Shown piece by piece: positions 8,765 to 16,922 of a stretch of 57,617 nt of DNA. Numbering within the stretch: position 1 is the stretch's first letter; each line of letters opens with the position of its first letter. Below the pieces are notes generated by a model. The model made no database searches and was not told the DNA's origin. It saw only the letters and a list, made by a program, of their open reading frames with translations. A program made the position numbers and the translations under genes. Origin of the DNA: Brachyspira murdochii (GTDB lineage: Bacteria > Spirochaetota > JAAYUW01); assembly GCA_020722965.1 (NCBI GenBank), contig DYJT01000004.1, positions 1 through 57,617 of the forward strand, read 5' to 3'.

Positions 8765-10083
8765 AGAACTTCCTTATAACATTCTTCTATCATTTTTGCT
8801 GATTTATCCCATTGTATTTTAGAAACTTCTTCTGCTGCTTTTTTGCCAATCTCCTGTTTCATTAATGGATCTGCCAGTAAATCTAGTATAATATTTACCA
8901 TTTCATCAATATCCCAGAAATCTACTTTAAAGGCATTTTCAACTACTTCACTTACCCCAGATTGCTTTGATATGATTGTGGCTATACCAAAACTCATCGC
9001 TTCTAATGGAGCAATCCCAAAAGGTTCAGAAATCGATGGTAATATCATTATATCAACAGCCGAAAGAATATTTTCTACTTCTTCCCTGTTCATAAATCCT
9101 GTAAATAAAAATCTTGTAAGCAATTTTTCCTTGGCCGATTTTCGTATAATCTTTGTGGCAAGATCTCCAGTTCCAACCATAATGAATCTAACTAATGGAT
9201 AAACATCTATTACCCTTTTGGCGACTTTTAAAAAATATTCTGGTCCTTTTTGCAATGTAATTCTACCCAGAAACAAAATAGTAGGATCTTTAAATATTCT
9301 TTTTTTTTCAATATTATTGTCTTTAAGATGAAAGGCATTATGAACTACTCTTATTTTTGCTGTATCAATTCTGTATCTATTTACTATTAGATTCGAAGTA
9401 TAATTTGATACAGATATAACTCTATCTGCGAGTGTCAGTCCAAGATATTCAATTTTATGTATCCTATCATCACCAGGTCCTCCAGATCTATCGAATTCAG
9501 TTGCATGAATATGAGATACAAGAGGTTTATTTTTAAATCTTGAAGCAAGTATACCAGCAGGATAGCAAAGCCAATCATGAGCATGAACCAGGTCAAAATC
9601 GAAAATCTTTATGGCTTTTGAAACCTTATTATTGTAGTCTCTGACTTTCCTAAAAAGGTCTTCTCCAGATAAAAGATTTGATCTTAGTTCAAAAAAAATC
9701 CTTTCAGAAGAAAGGTCATTAAAATTATTTATGAATTCTTTTATTAGAATGTTTGAGTTAAATTCTTTAATATTTGTGTATGCATCGATACCTTCGGTTA
9801 TTCCCAAAAAATTAAAAATATCTAATTTAGCAAATGATTTCGAACTAGAAACAACTTCAAAATTTTTTTGATCCTCGTTATTTATAAAAATTGGATTTAA
9901 ATTATCAGCATCTTCCTCTTTATTTAATATAAAATATGCGTCAACTTTTGTTGGTAAAATTAAAATTATCTCGATATTTCTTTTTAATAGGCTTTTTACC
10001 ATACCATAACATGCCATAGCAAGACCACCGGATATCATTGGAGGGAACTCCCATGTTAAAAAAAGAACTCTCATAGTTGACAC
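8758..10083 (-). CDS. Glycosyltransferase, probable glycogen synthase (GT-B, GT4/GT5-like)
   Basis: The N-terminus MRVLFLTWEFPPMISGGLA has the glycine pair of the starch/glycogen synthase and GT4 glucosyltransferase group. The C-terminal nucleotide-sugar domain has LFLGRITLQKGPEYFL and the E-x7-E motif in SEPFGIAPLEAM. At 441 residues it is close to the shorter synthase-like enzymes of deep-branching bacteria. Position between debranching enzyme and amylase argues that it elongates an alpha-1,4-glucan, but the donor (ADP- or UDP-glucose) cannot be read from sequence. No glgC was found in the window. It lies six bases after the debranching enzyme gene. Confidence 0.82.
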   Translation of the reverse strand: MSTMRVLFLTWEFPPMISGGLAMACYGMVKSLLKRNIEIILILPTKVDAYFILNKEEDADNLNPIFINNEDQKNFEVVSSSKSFAKLDIFNFLGITEGIDAYTNIKEFNSNILIKEFINNFNDLSSERIFFELRSNLLSGEDLFRKVRDYNNKVSKAIKIFDFDLVHAHDWLCYPAGILASRFKNKPLVSHIHATEFDRSGGPGDDRIHKIEYLGLTLADRVISVSNYTSNLIVNRYRIDTAKIRVVHNAFHLKDNNIEKKRIFKDPTILFLGRITLQKGPEYFLKVAKRVIDVYPLVRFIMVGTGDLATKIIRKSAKEKLLTRFLFTGFMNREEVENILSAVDIMILPSISEPFGIAPLEAMSFGIATIISKQSGVSEVVENAFKVDFWDIDEMVNIILDLLADPLMKQEIGKKAAEEVSKIQWDKSAKMIEECYKEVLC

Positions 10084-10089
10084 CTCATT

Positions 10090-12267
10090 TTATAGTTTAT
10101 CGATAATTTTTTCTATACAATATAACGCAGCACATGACCAAGCTTGTGCAGGTGCACCTTTTGCAGGATGAGGGTTTAAACCATCCCAAACTTCGGCTAC
10201 TGAAGCCTTATGATTTTTGATAAATCCATTTCTTAATCTATTAATTATGGATTCCAATTCTTTTTTCAATAAATTTTTTTCTTTAATTACTTTTTTCAGG
10301 CATTTTGCATAAAAAAGAAGTAAAAATGGCCAAACAGATCCTTGATGATATGCAAGATCTCTTGAAATCTGCGAACCTATATATTTCTTTTTGAAATTCG
10401 GTTCTTTAAATGATAATGTTCTAATTCCATAAGGTGTAAGTAATTCTGCTTTAGTAATATCAATAGCCATCTGGATTTTATCAATATCTACAAAATCGAA
10501 AGGAAGAGATAATGATATTAAGAAATTCGGTCTTGTCTCGAAAATAGCCCTTTTTTCAAAGATTCTATCGGCTATTTTGTTTTCAACGAAAAATTTTTGC
10601 ATCGAGTCTTTAACCTTATCTGAAATATCTTCGAGATTTTCTTTCGTAAAAGAATAATTCTTATTATTAATTTTATCCTTATTCTTGATTTTATCAATTG
10701 ATAATAATTCCATAAGTTTAATTATTATTTTCAATGAATTGTACCATAAGCCATTAATCTCTATAGGGCAACCATATCTTGGAGTGATCGCTTTGCCTTT
10801 TAAAACTACATCCATCCATGTTAATGCTATCGAATCATTCTTTTTGATTTCTAAAAGGTAATCATAATTTACAAAAAATGGTAAATCCTGATTATAATAG
10901 TAATTAAAAAATATCTGAAGGATATAAGAAAACAATTTTTTCTGTTTCGCTTTAGGTAAATAATTAAATAGTTCATAACTTCTAATTATAAACCATAATG
11001 AACTATCGACATTATTGTATGCGATATTATCCCCTTCGAAGATAACATTTGGCAATATTCCATCCTTCATCTTTTGAGCGTAAGATAAAAGCAGATCGTA
11101 AGCAAATGTATAATCTTTAACCGTATCGCAATCAGGCATAAATGCTTCTAAGCTTATCATTGAATCTCTTCCCCAACATGTAAACCATGGATATCCTGCG
11201 ATTATATCATTGTTTATTTTAAAATCGATCATCGCAAGTTTTAATATTTTCCGATATTCGCTGTATCTATAAAGTTCTACATCCTCAAATATTAACTCTG
11301 AATAAATTTCTTTTGGATCATAATCTTTTTGTATCTTTTTTTTATCCTTAAAATCAAAGATTTGAGGTTTATATTTTAAAAATGGATGATCTATTGCAAG
11401 AGGATAATCTTCATAGTGTTTTATCGTTTGATTTAATACAGGTCTTAATATCTTTCTAATATCACTGTTTTCATCGGTTTTATTCTGAACATTAATATCT
11501 AGCTTTGAATCTGAAAAAATAAGGGCAAATGTTTCGCCCCTGTTAAGTGTCTTCATGATTGAAAAAGGATTTATAAGATCTTCAAAAGAATCATAACCTC
11601 TTTCTGCTTCTCGAGAGTAATAGATATTTCTATAGATGATTTTATTTGAAAAAATTTTAAAATTTTCATTGCTACTTTCTTCATATAGATATGTGTACAC
11701 CCCTATATTATTATCATTTCTCTTAAAATAGATTTCTTGCTCATTTAAATCTTCATTAAAAGTAATTTCATAACTTAAATAATCTAATGTACCTGGTTTA
11801 TTGATATCATGATAGAATCTACATGAAAATTTAGGTTTTAATTCAATATTTAAAGAGTCAACAGAAAGGTTTGTATAAAAGACGATATTAATATTTTTGT
11901 CTGGATGCATCATTATATATTTAGCTATAAGAACCTCAGGATTAAAAGGATAAGAGGAATATAAAAAAAATGGATATGGTCTCATATACGATTTCAAAAT
12001 GTGTCTATAACCATAAGGATAAATAATATTTAAGTAGTTGTTTGAATCAAGATAAAAACTGCTGTTATGAAAGAAGATTTTTTCTTCAATAGAACTTACA
12101 AGATGTTGTCTTACAAGATGAGAATCTGATGCAATTAAAATTCCATCATATTTTCTCTCATTTATCAGATTTCCAAAACCAAGTGCATATCCACCTTTAC
12201 CATTTGTTAAAATCCATTCATTATAAAAATTTTCATAAAGAGGACCATCAAAAAAACGCATTTCCAT
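10090..12267 (-). CDS. Glycogen debranching enzyme (amylo-alpha-1,6-glucosidase)
   Basis: This is the first gene of the glycogen operon. The N-terminal domain begins with EWILTNGKGGYALGFGNLI, typical of prokaryotic debranching enzymes. The C-terminal (alpha/alpha)6 domain carries AGYPWFTCWGRDSMISLEAF near the middle, then LDLAYHQGS-like (RDLAYHQGSVWPF) and a final AEVWDGLNPHPAKGAPAQAW. It hydrolyses alpha-1,6 branch points so that the phosphorylase can continue. The 725-residue length is within the family range. AGGAGTC precedes the ATG, and a candidate promoter lies about 70-100 bases upstream. Confidence 0.93.
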   Translation of the reverse strand: MEMRFFDGPLYENFYNEWILTNGKGGYALGFGNLINERKYDGILIASDSHLVRQHLVSSIEEKIFFHNSSFYLDSNNYLNIIYPYGYRHILKSYMRPYPFFLYSSYPFNPEVLIAKYIMMHPDKNINIVFYTNLSVDSLNIELKPKFSCRFYHDINKPGTLDYLSYEITFNEDLNEQEIYFKRNDNNIGVYTYLYEESSNENFKIFSNKIIYRNIYYSREAERGYDSFEDLINPFSIMKTLNRGETFALIFSDSKLDINVQNKTDENSDIRKILRPVLNQTIKHYEDYPLAIDHPFLKYKPQIFDFKDKKKIQKDYDPKEIYSELIFEDVELYRYSEYRKILKLAMIDFKINNDIIAGYPWFTCWGRDSMISLEAFMPDCDTVKDYTFAYDLLLSYAQKMKDGILPNVIFEGDNIAYNNVDSSLWFIIRSYELFNYLPKAKQKKLFSYILQIFFNYYYNQDLPFFVNYDYLLEIKKNDSIALTWMDVVLKGKAITPRYGCPIEINGLWYNSLKIIIKLMELLSIDKIKNKDKINNKNYSFTKENLEDISDKVKDSMQKFFVENKIADRIFEKRAIFETRPNFLISLSLPFDFVDIDKIQMAIDITKAELLTPYGIRTLSFKEPNFKKKYIGSQISRDLAYHQGSVWPFLLLFYAKCLKKVIKEKNLLKKELESIINRLRNGFIKNHKASVAEVWDGLNPHPAKGAPAQAWSCAALYCIEKIIDKL

Positions 12268-12337
12268 TTTTAATGACTCCTATATTTTAATTGTAAAAAA
12301 GAGAATTTATTTAATATTTAATTATATTCTTGCTAAA

Positions 12338-12366
12338 ATTATAGAATAAAAAAAATGAATTTGCAA
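12338..12366 (-). promoter_or_regulatory. Candidate sigma-70-type promoter of the glycogen operon
   Basis: Read on the minus strand, TTGCAA (12361-12366) and TATAAT (12338-12343) are separated by 17 bases. This would start transcription about 60 bases before the debranching enzyme gene. The -35 box lies in the loop of the hairpin that appears to end the upstream smpB operon. Confidence 0.45.
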
Positions 12367-12380
12367 AAAGATTCATTTTT
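12344..12380 (-). terminator. AT-rich hairpin with T-run after the smpB-usp-HIT operon
   Basis: AAAAATGAAT (12351-12360) is perfectly complementary to ATTCATTTTT (12371-12380) around a ten-base loop. On the minus strand the hairpin is followed by a run of T, about 90 bases after the HIT gene stop. The stem is almost all A-T, so strength is uncertain. Confidence 0.42.
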
Positions 12381-12470
12381 ACAAAAAAGTTAAAAAGTAA
12401 CTTGAAATTACAAATCAACAATAAATTTAATGATAATTGTAAAAATAAAATTAAGAATAAATTAAAAAAT

Positions 12471-13013
12471 TTAAATATACATCTTAAAAGGAAGTTTATG
12501 ACTATTTTTCAAAGTGTATTCAGCCAATCTTTTTTTTGTAATATCAACAGATTCTACTATTACTTTAGATCCACCAATTATATCGATCATCCCTAGTTCA
12601 TTATAGAATCTTGGTACAATATGTTGATGAACATGCCTTATAGAAGCTCCAGAATTCTCACCTAGATTCATACCAATATTATAGCCAGATGGCTTATATA
12701 GTTCTTTTAAGGCTTCGATAAAAAATTTCGTTAATAAAAACAAATGTTGATTCTCTTCATCTTTTAAATCAAGATAATCCTCAACATGGCGAATGGGAAA
12801 AAGCATTATATGGCCGCTATTGTAAGGATATAGATTTACACAAACAGAAATATAATCTGAGCTGCATATCAATAGTGAGTCGTTCTTATCTTTTAATAAA
12901 TCGCATAATGCACAACTAGTAATGTTATCTTTTCTCCTTAAAAAATAATTGATTTTATCAAATTGAAAGATATGTCTTTCAAATAAAGTCTTAAAGCTGT
13001 TAAATTTTTTCAT
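12471..13013 (-). CDS. HIT-family nucleotide hydrolase/phosphorylase
   Basis: The histidine triad HVHQH (H127, H129, H131) in RHVHQHIVPRF is preceded by GYNIGMNLGENSGA and followed by GGSKVI. That combination is typical of the Ap4A-phosphorylase/FHIT-like branch acting on dinucleoside polyphosphates or nucleoside phosphoramidates. CALC (34-37) probably forms part of a zinc site with His residues. At 180 residues it is of family length. It overlaps the universal stress protein gene by four bases (ATGA) and belongs to the smpB-usp-HIT transcription unit. The exact substrate is not known. Confidence 0.88.
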   Translation of the reverse strand: MKKFNSFKTLFERHIFQFDKINYFLRRKDNITSCALCDLLKDKNDSLLICSSDYISVCVNLYPYNSGHIMLFPIRHVEDYLDLKDEENQHLFLLTKFFIEALKELYKPSGYNIGMNLGENSGASIRHVHQHIVPRFYNELGMIDIIGGSKVIVESVDITKKRLAEYTLKNSHKLPFKMYI

Positions 13014-13480
13014 TTTCTTTTAGAAATGTCTACTTTGTATATTAAAATAGGTATCTTAATATGGTGACTTATATAATCTACAACAGATCCAAGAAAAATA
13101 TCTTTTAAATTTGTTTTCCCATGACTACCCAATATGACAAGCTCAAATTTATTATCAAAAGCATAGTCGCATATTTGAGAATAAGGGATACCAAGATCAA
13201 TTTGAATCGAATATTTTACTTTAGTTATATTGAAATTTTCTATCATCTTTTTGAACTCAGCTTCAGCAGATTCCTTAATCTGTTTTTCATTTTCAGAATC
13301 TATCTTTATTTCGGGATAGTATTCAGGGAAAGTATAGACAGTATTGTATGTAAAAAAATTTCTCTCATCTATTACATGGTAAAAAACAATTTCTCCTTCT
13401 AACTTTTGGCAGATATTCTCGGCATATTTTGCTATGTATTCGGCTGTTTTCGAAAAATCAAGAGGTACCAGTATTTTCAT
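13010..13480 (-). CDS. Universal stress protein, UspA family, ATP-binding type
   Basis: This is a single Usp domain of 156 residues. MKILVPLDFSKTAEYIAKYA is the standard opening, and GSHGKTNLKDIFLGS fits the G-2x-G-9x-G(S) nucleotide-binding motif exactly, so it belongs to the ATP-binding class. Its cellular role cannot be told from the sequence. AGGAGG precedes the ATG. It sits 29 bases after smpB and overlaps the HIT gene start by four bases. Confidence 0.92.
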   Translation of the reverse strand: MKILVPLDFSKTAEYIAKYAENICQKLEGEIVFYHVIDERNFFTYNTVYTFPEYYPEIKIDSENEKQIKESAEAEFKKMIENFNITKVKYSIQIDLGIPYSQICDYAFDNKFELVILGSHGKTNLKDIFLGSVVDYISHHIKIPILIYKVDISKRK

Positions 13481-13509
13481 TTAATCCTCCTTAAAATTTC
13501 TTTTACAAC

Positions 13510-13980
13510 TCATCTATATTTTAGTTTTCTTTGTATCTGTTTGTCAATATCTTTTTTCTTTAATGTTTCTCTTTTATCATATAATTTTTTACCTTTTGCC
13601 AATCCGAGTTCAACTTTTACTATTTGATTTTTTAAATAAATTGATAGTGGAATTAATGTATAACCAGATTGTAATACCTTTTTTGATATTTTAAATATTT
13701 CTCTTTTATTTAATAGTAGTTTTTTAAATCTAGAAGGATCATGCTTAATATAACCGGAGTTTTTGTATTCCTGAATGATAAAGCCGATTAGATAAACCTC
13801 ATTATTCTTAGATATTTTAGCATATGAATCAGCAATGCTACAATGTCCTTCTCGAATAGATTTTATTTCGGTACCTTTCAATACTATTCCTGCTTCATAT
13901 TTTTCTTCTATAAAATACTCAAAAAATGCTTTTTTATTCTTTAGTATATATTTAATGGCATTATTGGCTTTATTTTCCAT
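13510..13980 (-). CDS. smpB: SsrA-binding protein SmpB
   Basis: It binds tmRNA and brings it to stalled ribosomes for trans-translation. Family marks include the opening NKKAFFEYFIEEKYEAGIVL, KGTEIKSIREG, SIADSYAKI, YIKHDPSRFKKLLL and the basic tail with LAKGKKLYDKRETLKKKD. The 156-residue length is normal. It is the first gene of a minus-strand unit with usp and the HIT gene. I looked for tmRNA in the neighbourhood and saw none. Confidence 0.97.
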   Translation of the reverse strand: MENKANNAIKYILKNKKAFFEYFIEEKYEAGIVLKGTEIKSIREGHCSIADSYAKISKNNEVYLIGFIIQEYKNSGYIKHDPSRFKKLLLNKREIFKISKKVLQSGYTLIPLSIYLKNQIVKVELGLAKGKKLYDKRETLKKKDIDKQIQRKLKYR

Positions 13981-14067
13981 TTTGACCTCAAGTAATATAT
14001 TTAAAAATTTATTGTATTTTTGTAGAAATTCAATAATTTAATTTTAATAACTAAAATATTTGAAAAT

Positions 14068-14892
14068 ATGGCATATAAAGGGATAATATCTTTTGATTTA
14101 GATGGCACATTAATATCTACAAATCCTGAAGCTAAAAGTTGTTTCTTAAATGCTTTTCAAAAAACCTTTGACATAAGTAATTTTAAAGAACCAAACTTTA
14201 AAGGTGGGGTTGACTTAGCAATACTATCCAATCTTTGTAAGGAAAATGAAATCAAGTTAAATAAGAAACAGATAAGACAATTTATAAAAAATTATATTTT
14301 CGAACTTGAAAACAAAACAAATCCAAAAAAATGGCTTGTATTTGATTATGTGACAGAGTTTTTAAATTTCTTAAAAGAATTAGGATTTTTAATCGTACTT
14401 GTCTCTGGGAATTACTATGAAACTGGTTTTATTAAATTAGCTCAAACATCTTTAAATAAATACTTTTCTTTTTTTGCATTAAATAGTGTAGAGCTTACTA
14501 GAATAGATTTAATGAGAAAGATAATTACTTTTGCAAATGAGAAAAACCAAAAGGTAGTGGCTCATTTTGGGGATGATTTTTCTGATATAATGGCTTCTGT
14601 TCATTTTAATATACCTGCTTTTCTTTTTTTACCAGATGTTAAAATCTCTTCTTATGAAGATTTCTTAAAAAAAACAAAAATCCAGTTGACTAATGAAAAA
14701 ATAAAGAATACCATAGATAAAATACAGTATATTTTTGATCTTTATTCTTTCGATTACTTAAATATAGATAATGTAGATAATTCTGATACAAAAAAAATAG
14801 GTAATATTCTTTTTATTTATAATTCTTATAAATTATTATTCACAAAATTTGAAAATTTAATTAAATCAAGTATATTGGATATTGGAGGTTGA
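14068..14892 (+). CDS. HAD-superfamily hydrolase (phosphatase-like)
   Basis: Motif I is FDLDGTLIS (nucleophile and general acid aspartates near residues 9-11). Motif II is LVSGNY, and motif IV is HFGDDFSDIMAS. A helical cap region lies at about 20-95. The C-terminal 70 residues beyond the HAD core are Asp/Asn/Lys-rich and unassigned. Substrate is unknown; the layout is of phosphoglycolate-phosphatase-like enzymes. It opens a three-gene plus-strand set with a membrane protein and a helical-repeat protein, and its stop lies two bases before the next start. Confidence 0.8.
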   Translation: MAYKGIISFDLDGTLISTNPEAKSCFLNAFQKTFDISNFKEPNFKGGVDLAILSNLCKENEIKLNKKQIRQFIKNYIFELENKTNPKKWLVFDYVTEFLNFLKELGFLIVLVSGNYYETGFIKLAQTSLNKYFSFFALNSVELTRIDLMRKIITFANEKNQKVVAHFGDDFSDIMASVHFNIPAFLFLPDVKISSYEDFLKKTKIQLTNEKIKNTIDKIQYIFDLYSFDYLNIDNVDNSDTKKIGNILFIYNSYKLLFTKFENLIKSSILDIGG

Positions 14893-14894
14893 AG

Positions 14895-15227
14895 ATGAAA
14901 GATTTTTTTTCAATTCCTTTAAGATTAGATTTTCTTACAACTTTGATTATTCTTATTTTTTCTTTATTTGGTTTAATCTTCTATAAATACAAAAGAGATA
15001 AATTCTTTTTACTGGCTTTATTTCTAGTTCAACTTGTTATTTTAGGTGTACTTTTTAATATAATTAAACATTTCCCTAATATTTTAACTATTTCAAGCAT
15101 TATTTCGGTAATTATAATCATCTTCTTTTTATTTTTCAAAAACGATAGAATATTTACATATATCTCTTTTTTACTACATTTTTGCTCTATTTTCCAGCTT
15201 CTATATATATTGAAACTAGTTAGCTAA
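14895..15227 (+). CDS. Hypothetical membrane protein (110 aa)
   Basis: The start chosen is ATG 14895, because GGAGG at 14884-14888 is six bases upstream; a TTG two codons earlier is less likely. The protein is nearly all hydrophobic, with four likely spans at about 10-29, 37-57, 62-82 and 87-107 and short polar turns such as YKYKRDK. No family is recognised. It is packed between the HAD hydrolase and the helical-repeat protein and probably cotranscribed with both. Confidence 0.65.
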   Translation: MKDFFSIPLRLDFLTTLIILIFSLFGLIFYKYKRDKFFLLALFLVQLVILGVLFNIIKHFPNILTISSIISVIIIIFFLFFKNDRIFTYISFLLHFCSIFQLLYILKLVS

Positions 15228-15233
15228 AATTTG

Positions 15234-16922
15234 ATGGATATTATTAACATAAACGAAACGATTAATTTTGCAAAAAATCTTTATAAAAAAAGTGTAAAAG
15301 ATGCTTATGATTATCTTTTAGGGATTTATGAGGAAAATAAAAATTATCTGGATAAAAATGAATTACTAAAAATCTTATTGTTAATAATAGAGTATCATCA
15401 ATACTTGAATCCTGAAGAAGATATCAGGTTTTTATTTAACAAAGCATTGAATTATGCCTTGGAATATTCCGATAAAAAAGCAATTATTCTGCTTTATAGA
15501 TATTACTGCCAGGTTTTATATAAAAATGCTAAATTAAATCAATGTGAAATATTAATCAACAATTATTTTTCCAATTTTAAGAATTACTCTTCCTTTAATG
15601 ATGATATCAAATTAAAAGAGCTTGAGATCGCAGTTACCGGATTGCTAAAAGAGACTGATAAAGATGAAAATAGCGATGAGGAAGATTTTTTTGATCTGCT
15701 TAGCGAAGAGATGGATCCAGATCAAATCATTAAAATAATAATTTCATTTAGTAGAAAATTCATTTCATCCTTATCTACGAATAATATTCTGAAACTGTTT
15801 AATATATTTGAACTTGGTTTTGAATATATATTGAAAAATAGAGATCACTTCAAGGTCTTTCATCTATCATACGCCGAGCTTCATAATTTTATCGGGAATC
15901 TATACTATCATTTTGGTTTATTAACAAGAGCGAAAAGACATTTTCTTAGGGCATTTATGGAAAGCATATCTCAAAGCGAAGTTAAAATATATTCGAGATA
16001 CCAGAAAAATGTCGCTGTAATATTTTATGAGCTTGGTGAAATAGAAAAGTCCAACAAATATTTCGAAATTATTGAAAAATTATATCAAAAAATTGATGAT
16101 CCAGTCGTATTAAATCAATTTTATTCTGTATTGTCTTTGTCTTATATTAGGCAGGGTAAATATTCTTTAGGGAATTCTTTACTAAAATCAGCCATAAAAT
16201 ATAGAATGTCAATCAAAGATCATTTTACACTTCTACACACATTGAATTATGCTATAATTTTTAATTTGTTTAGAGAAAAAAAGTATGTTAACTATTATTT
16301 TATATATTTTGAAAAATTAGTTAAACAAATTCCAGATAGTTATTATTACCTATATTATATTTTTTATCTTAGTATTTTTAAAAATAAAATTTTTGATGAA
16401 AGCCTATTTTTGAAAAATCTGATGAGACTTCCAATATATTCTTTTAGATTAATTCCTTTATTTTCTTTATGCCTCAAATACAAGACAAAATTATCTCAAA
16501 AACCTAAATTTTTAGCCATTGTAAAACTTTTTAAGGAGAATTTTAAAAGGGAAATTTCTGAAAAAAATTTCTTGAATTTTAAAAGCAATTTTTTCGAGTA
16601 TTCAGATTTCTGCAATTTACAATATGAAGATGATATGGTTATCGAAGAAAGATTACCATTTAAAAGGGTAAATGACAGATTGGAAATATCCTGGGATAAT
16701 TTTATTGATAATGATATTGAAAAACAGAAGAAATCAACCATTTTAAATTTATTATACTTAAAATTATTAGATCAAGACTCTTTATTGCAATATAATAATA
16801 AAAAATATCGTTTAAGATTCGAATATAAAAAAGATATAAACTCTAAAATAGGTCTTTGGGCCCAAAAAGTTTTATTTAGCAGGTTGAATCTGGATAAAAT
16901 AGTTCTTTTGCCAATTAAATAA
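15234..16922 (+). CDS. Helical-repeat (TPR-like) protein of unknown function
   Basis: ATG 15234 is preferred over the TTG just before it. The 562-residue protein is soluble and almost entirely alpha-helical. Repeats with TPR character are visible at about 215-330, for example FIGNLYYHFGLLTRAKRHF, VAVIFYELGEIEKSNKYFEI and LSLSYIRQGKYSLGNSLL. An acidic stretch (KDENSDEEDFFDLLSEEMD) lies near residues 140-160. It has no catalytic motif that I can see. It converges with, and overlaps by eight bases, the cyclase/ATPase gene, whose C-terminal part is also helical. Confidence 0.7.
   Translation: MDIININETINFAKNLYKKSVKDAYDYLLGIYEENKNYLDKNELLKILLLIIEYHQYLNPEEDIRFLFNKALNYALEYSDKKAIILLYRYYCQVLYKNAKLNQCEILINNYFSNFKNYSSFNDDIKLKELEIAVTGLLKETDKDENSDEEDFFDLLSEEMDPDQIIKIIISFSRKFISSLSTNNILKLFNIFELGFEYILKNRDHFKVFHLSYAELHNFIGNLYYHFGLLTRAKRHFLRAFMESISQSEVKIYSRYQKNVAVIFYELGEIEKSNKYFEIIEKLYQKIDDPVVLNQFYSVLSLSYIRQGKYSLGNSLLKSAIKYRMSIKDHFTLLHTLNYAIIFNLFREKKYVNYYFIYFEKLVKQIPDSYYYLYYIFYLSIFKNKIFDESLFLKNLMRLPIYSFRLIPLFSLCLKYKTKLSQKPKFLAIVKLFKENFKREISEKNFLNFKSNFFEYSDFCNLQYEDDMVIEERLPFKRVNDRLEISWDNFIDNDIEKQKKSTILNLLYLKLLDQDSLLQYNNKKYRLRFEYKKDINSKIGLWAQKVLFSRLNLDKIVLLPIK

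Noticed and set aside
12402-12596. A 64-codon plus-strand frame at the end of the HIT gene
   Set aside because: It overlaps the conserved HIT gene antisense, is nearly all Lys/Asn/Ile, and lacks a ribosome binding site.
13510-14067. Possible tmRNA gene near smpB
   Set aside because: No Ala-tRNA-like acceptor or tag reading frame could be found in the flanking sequence.
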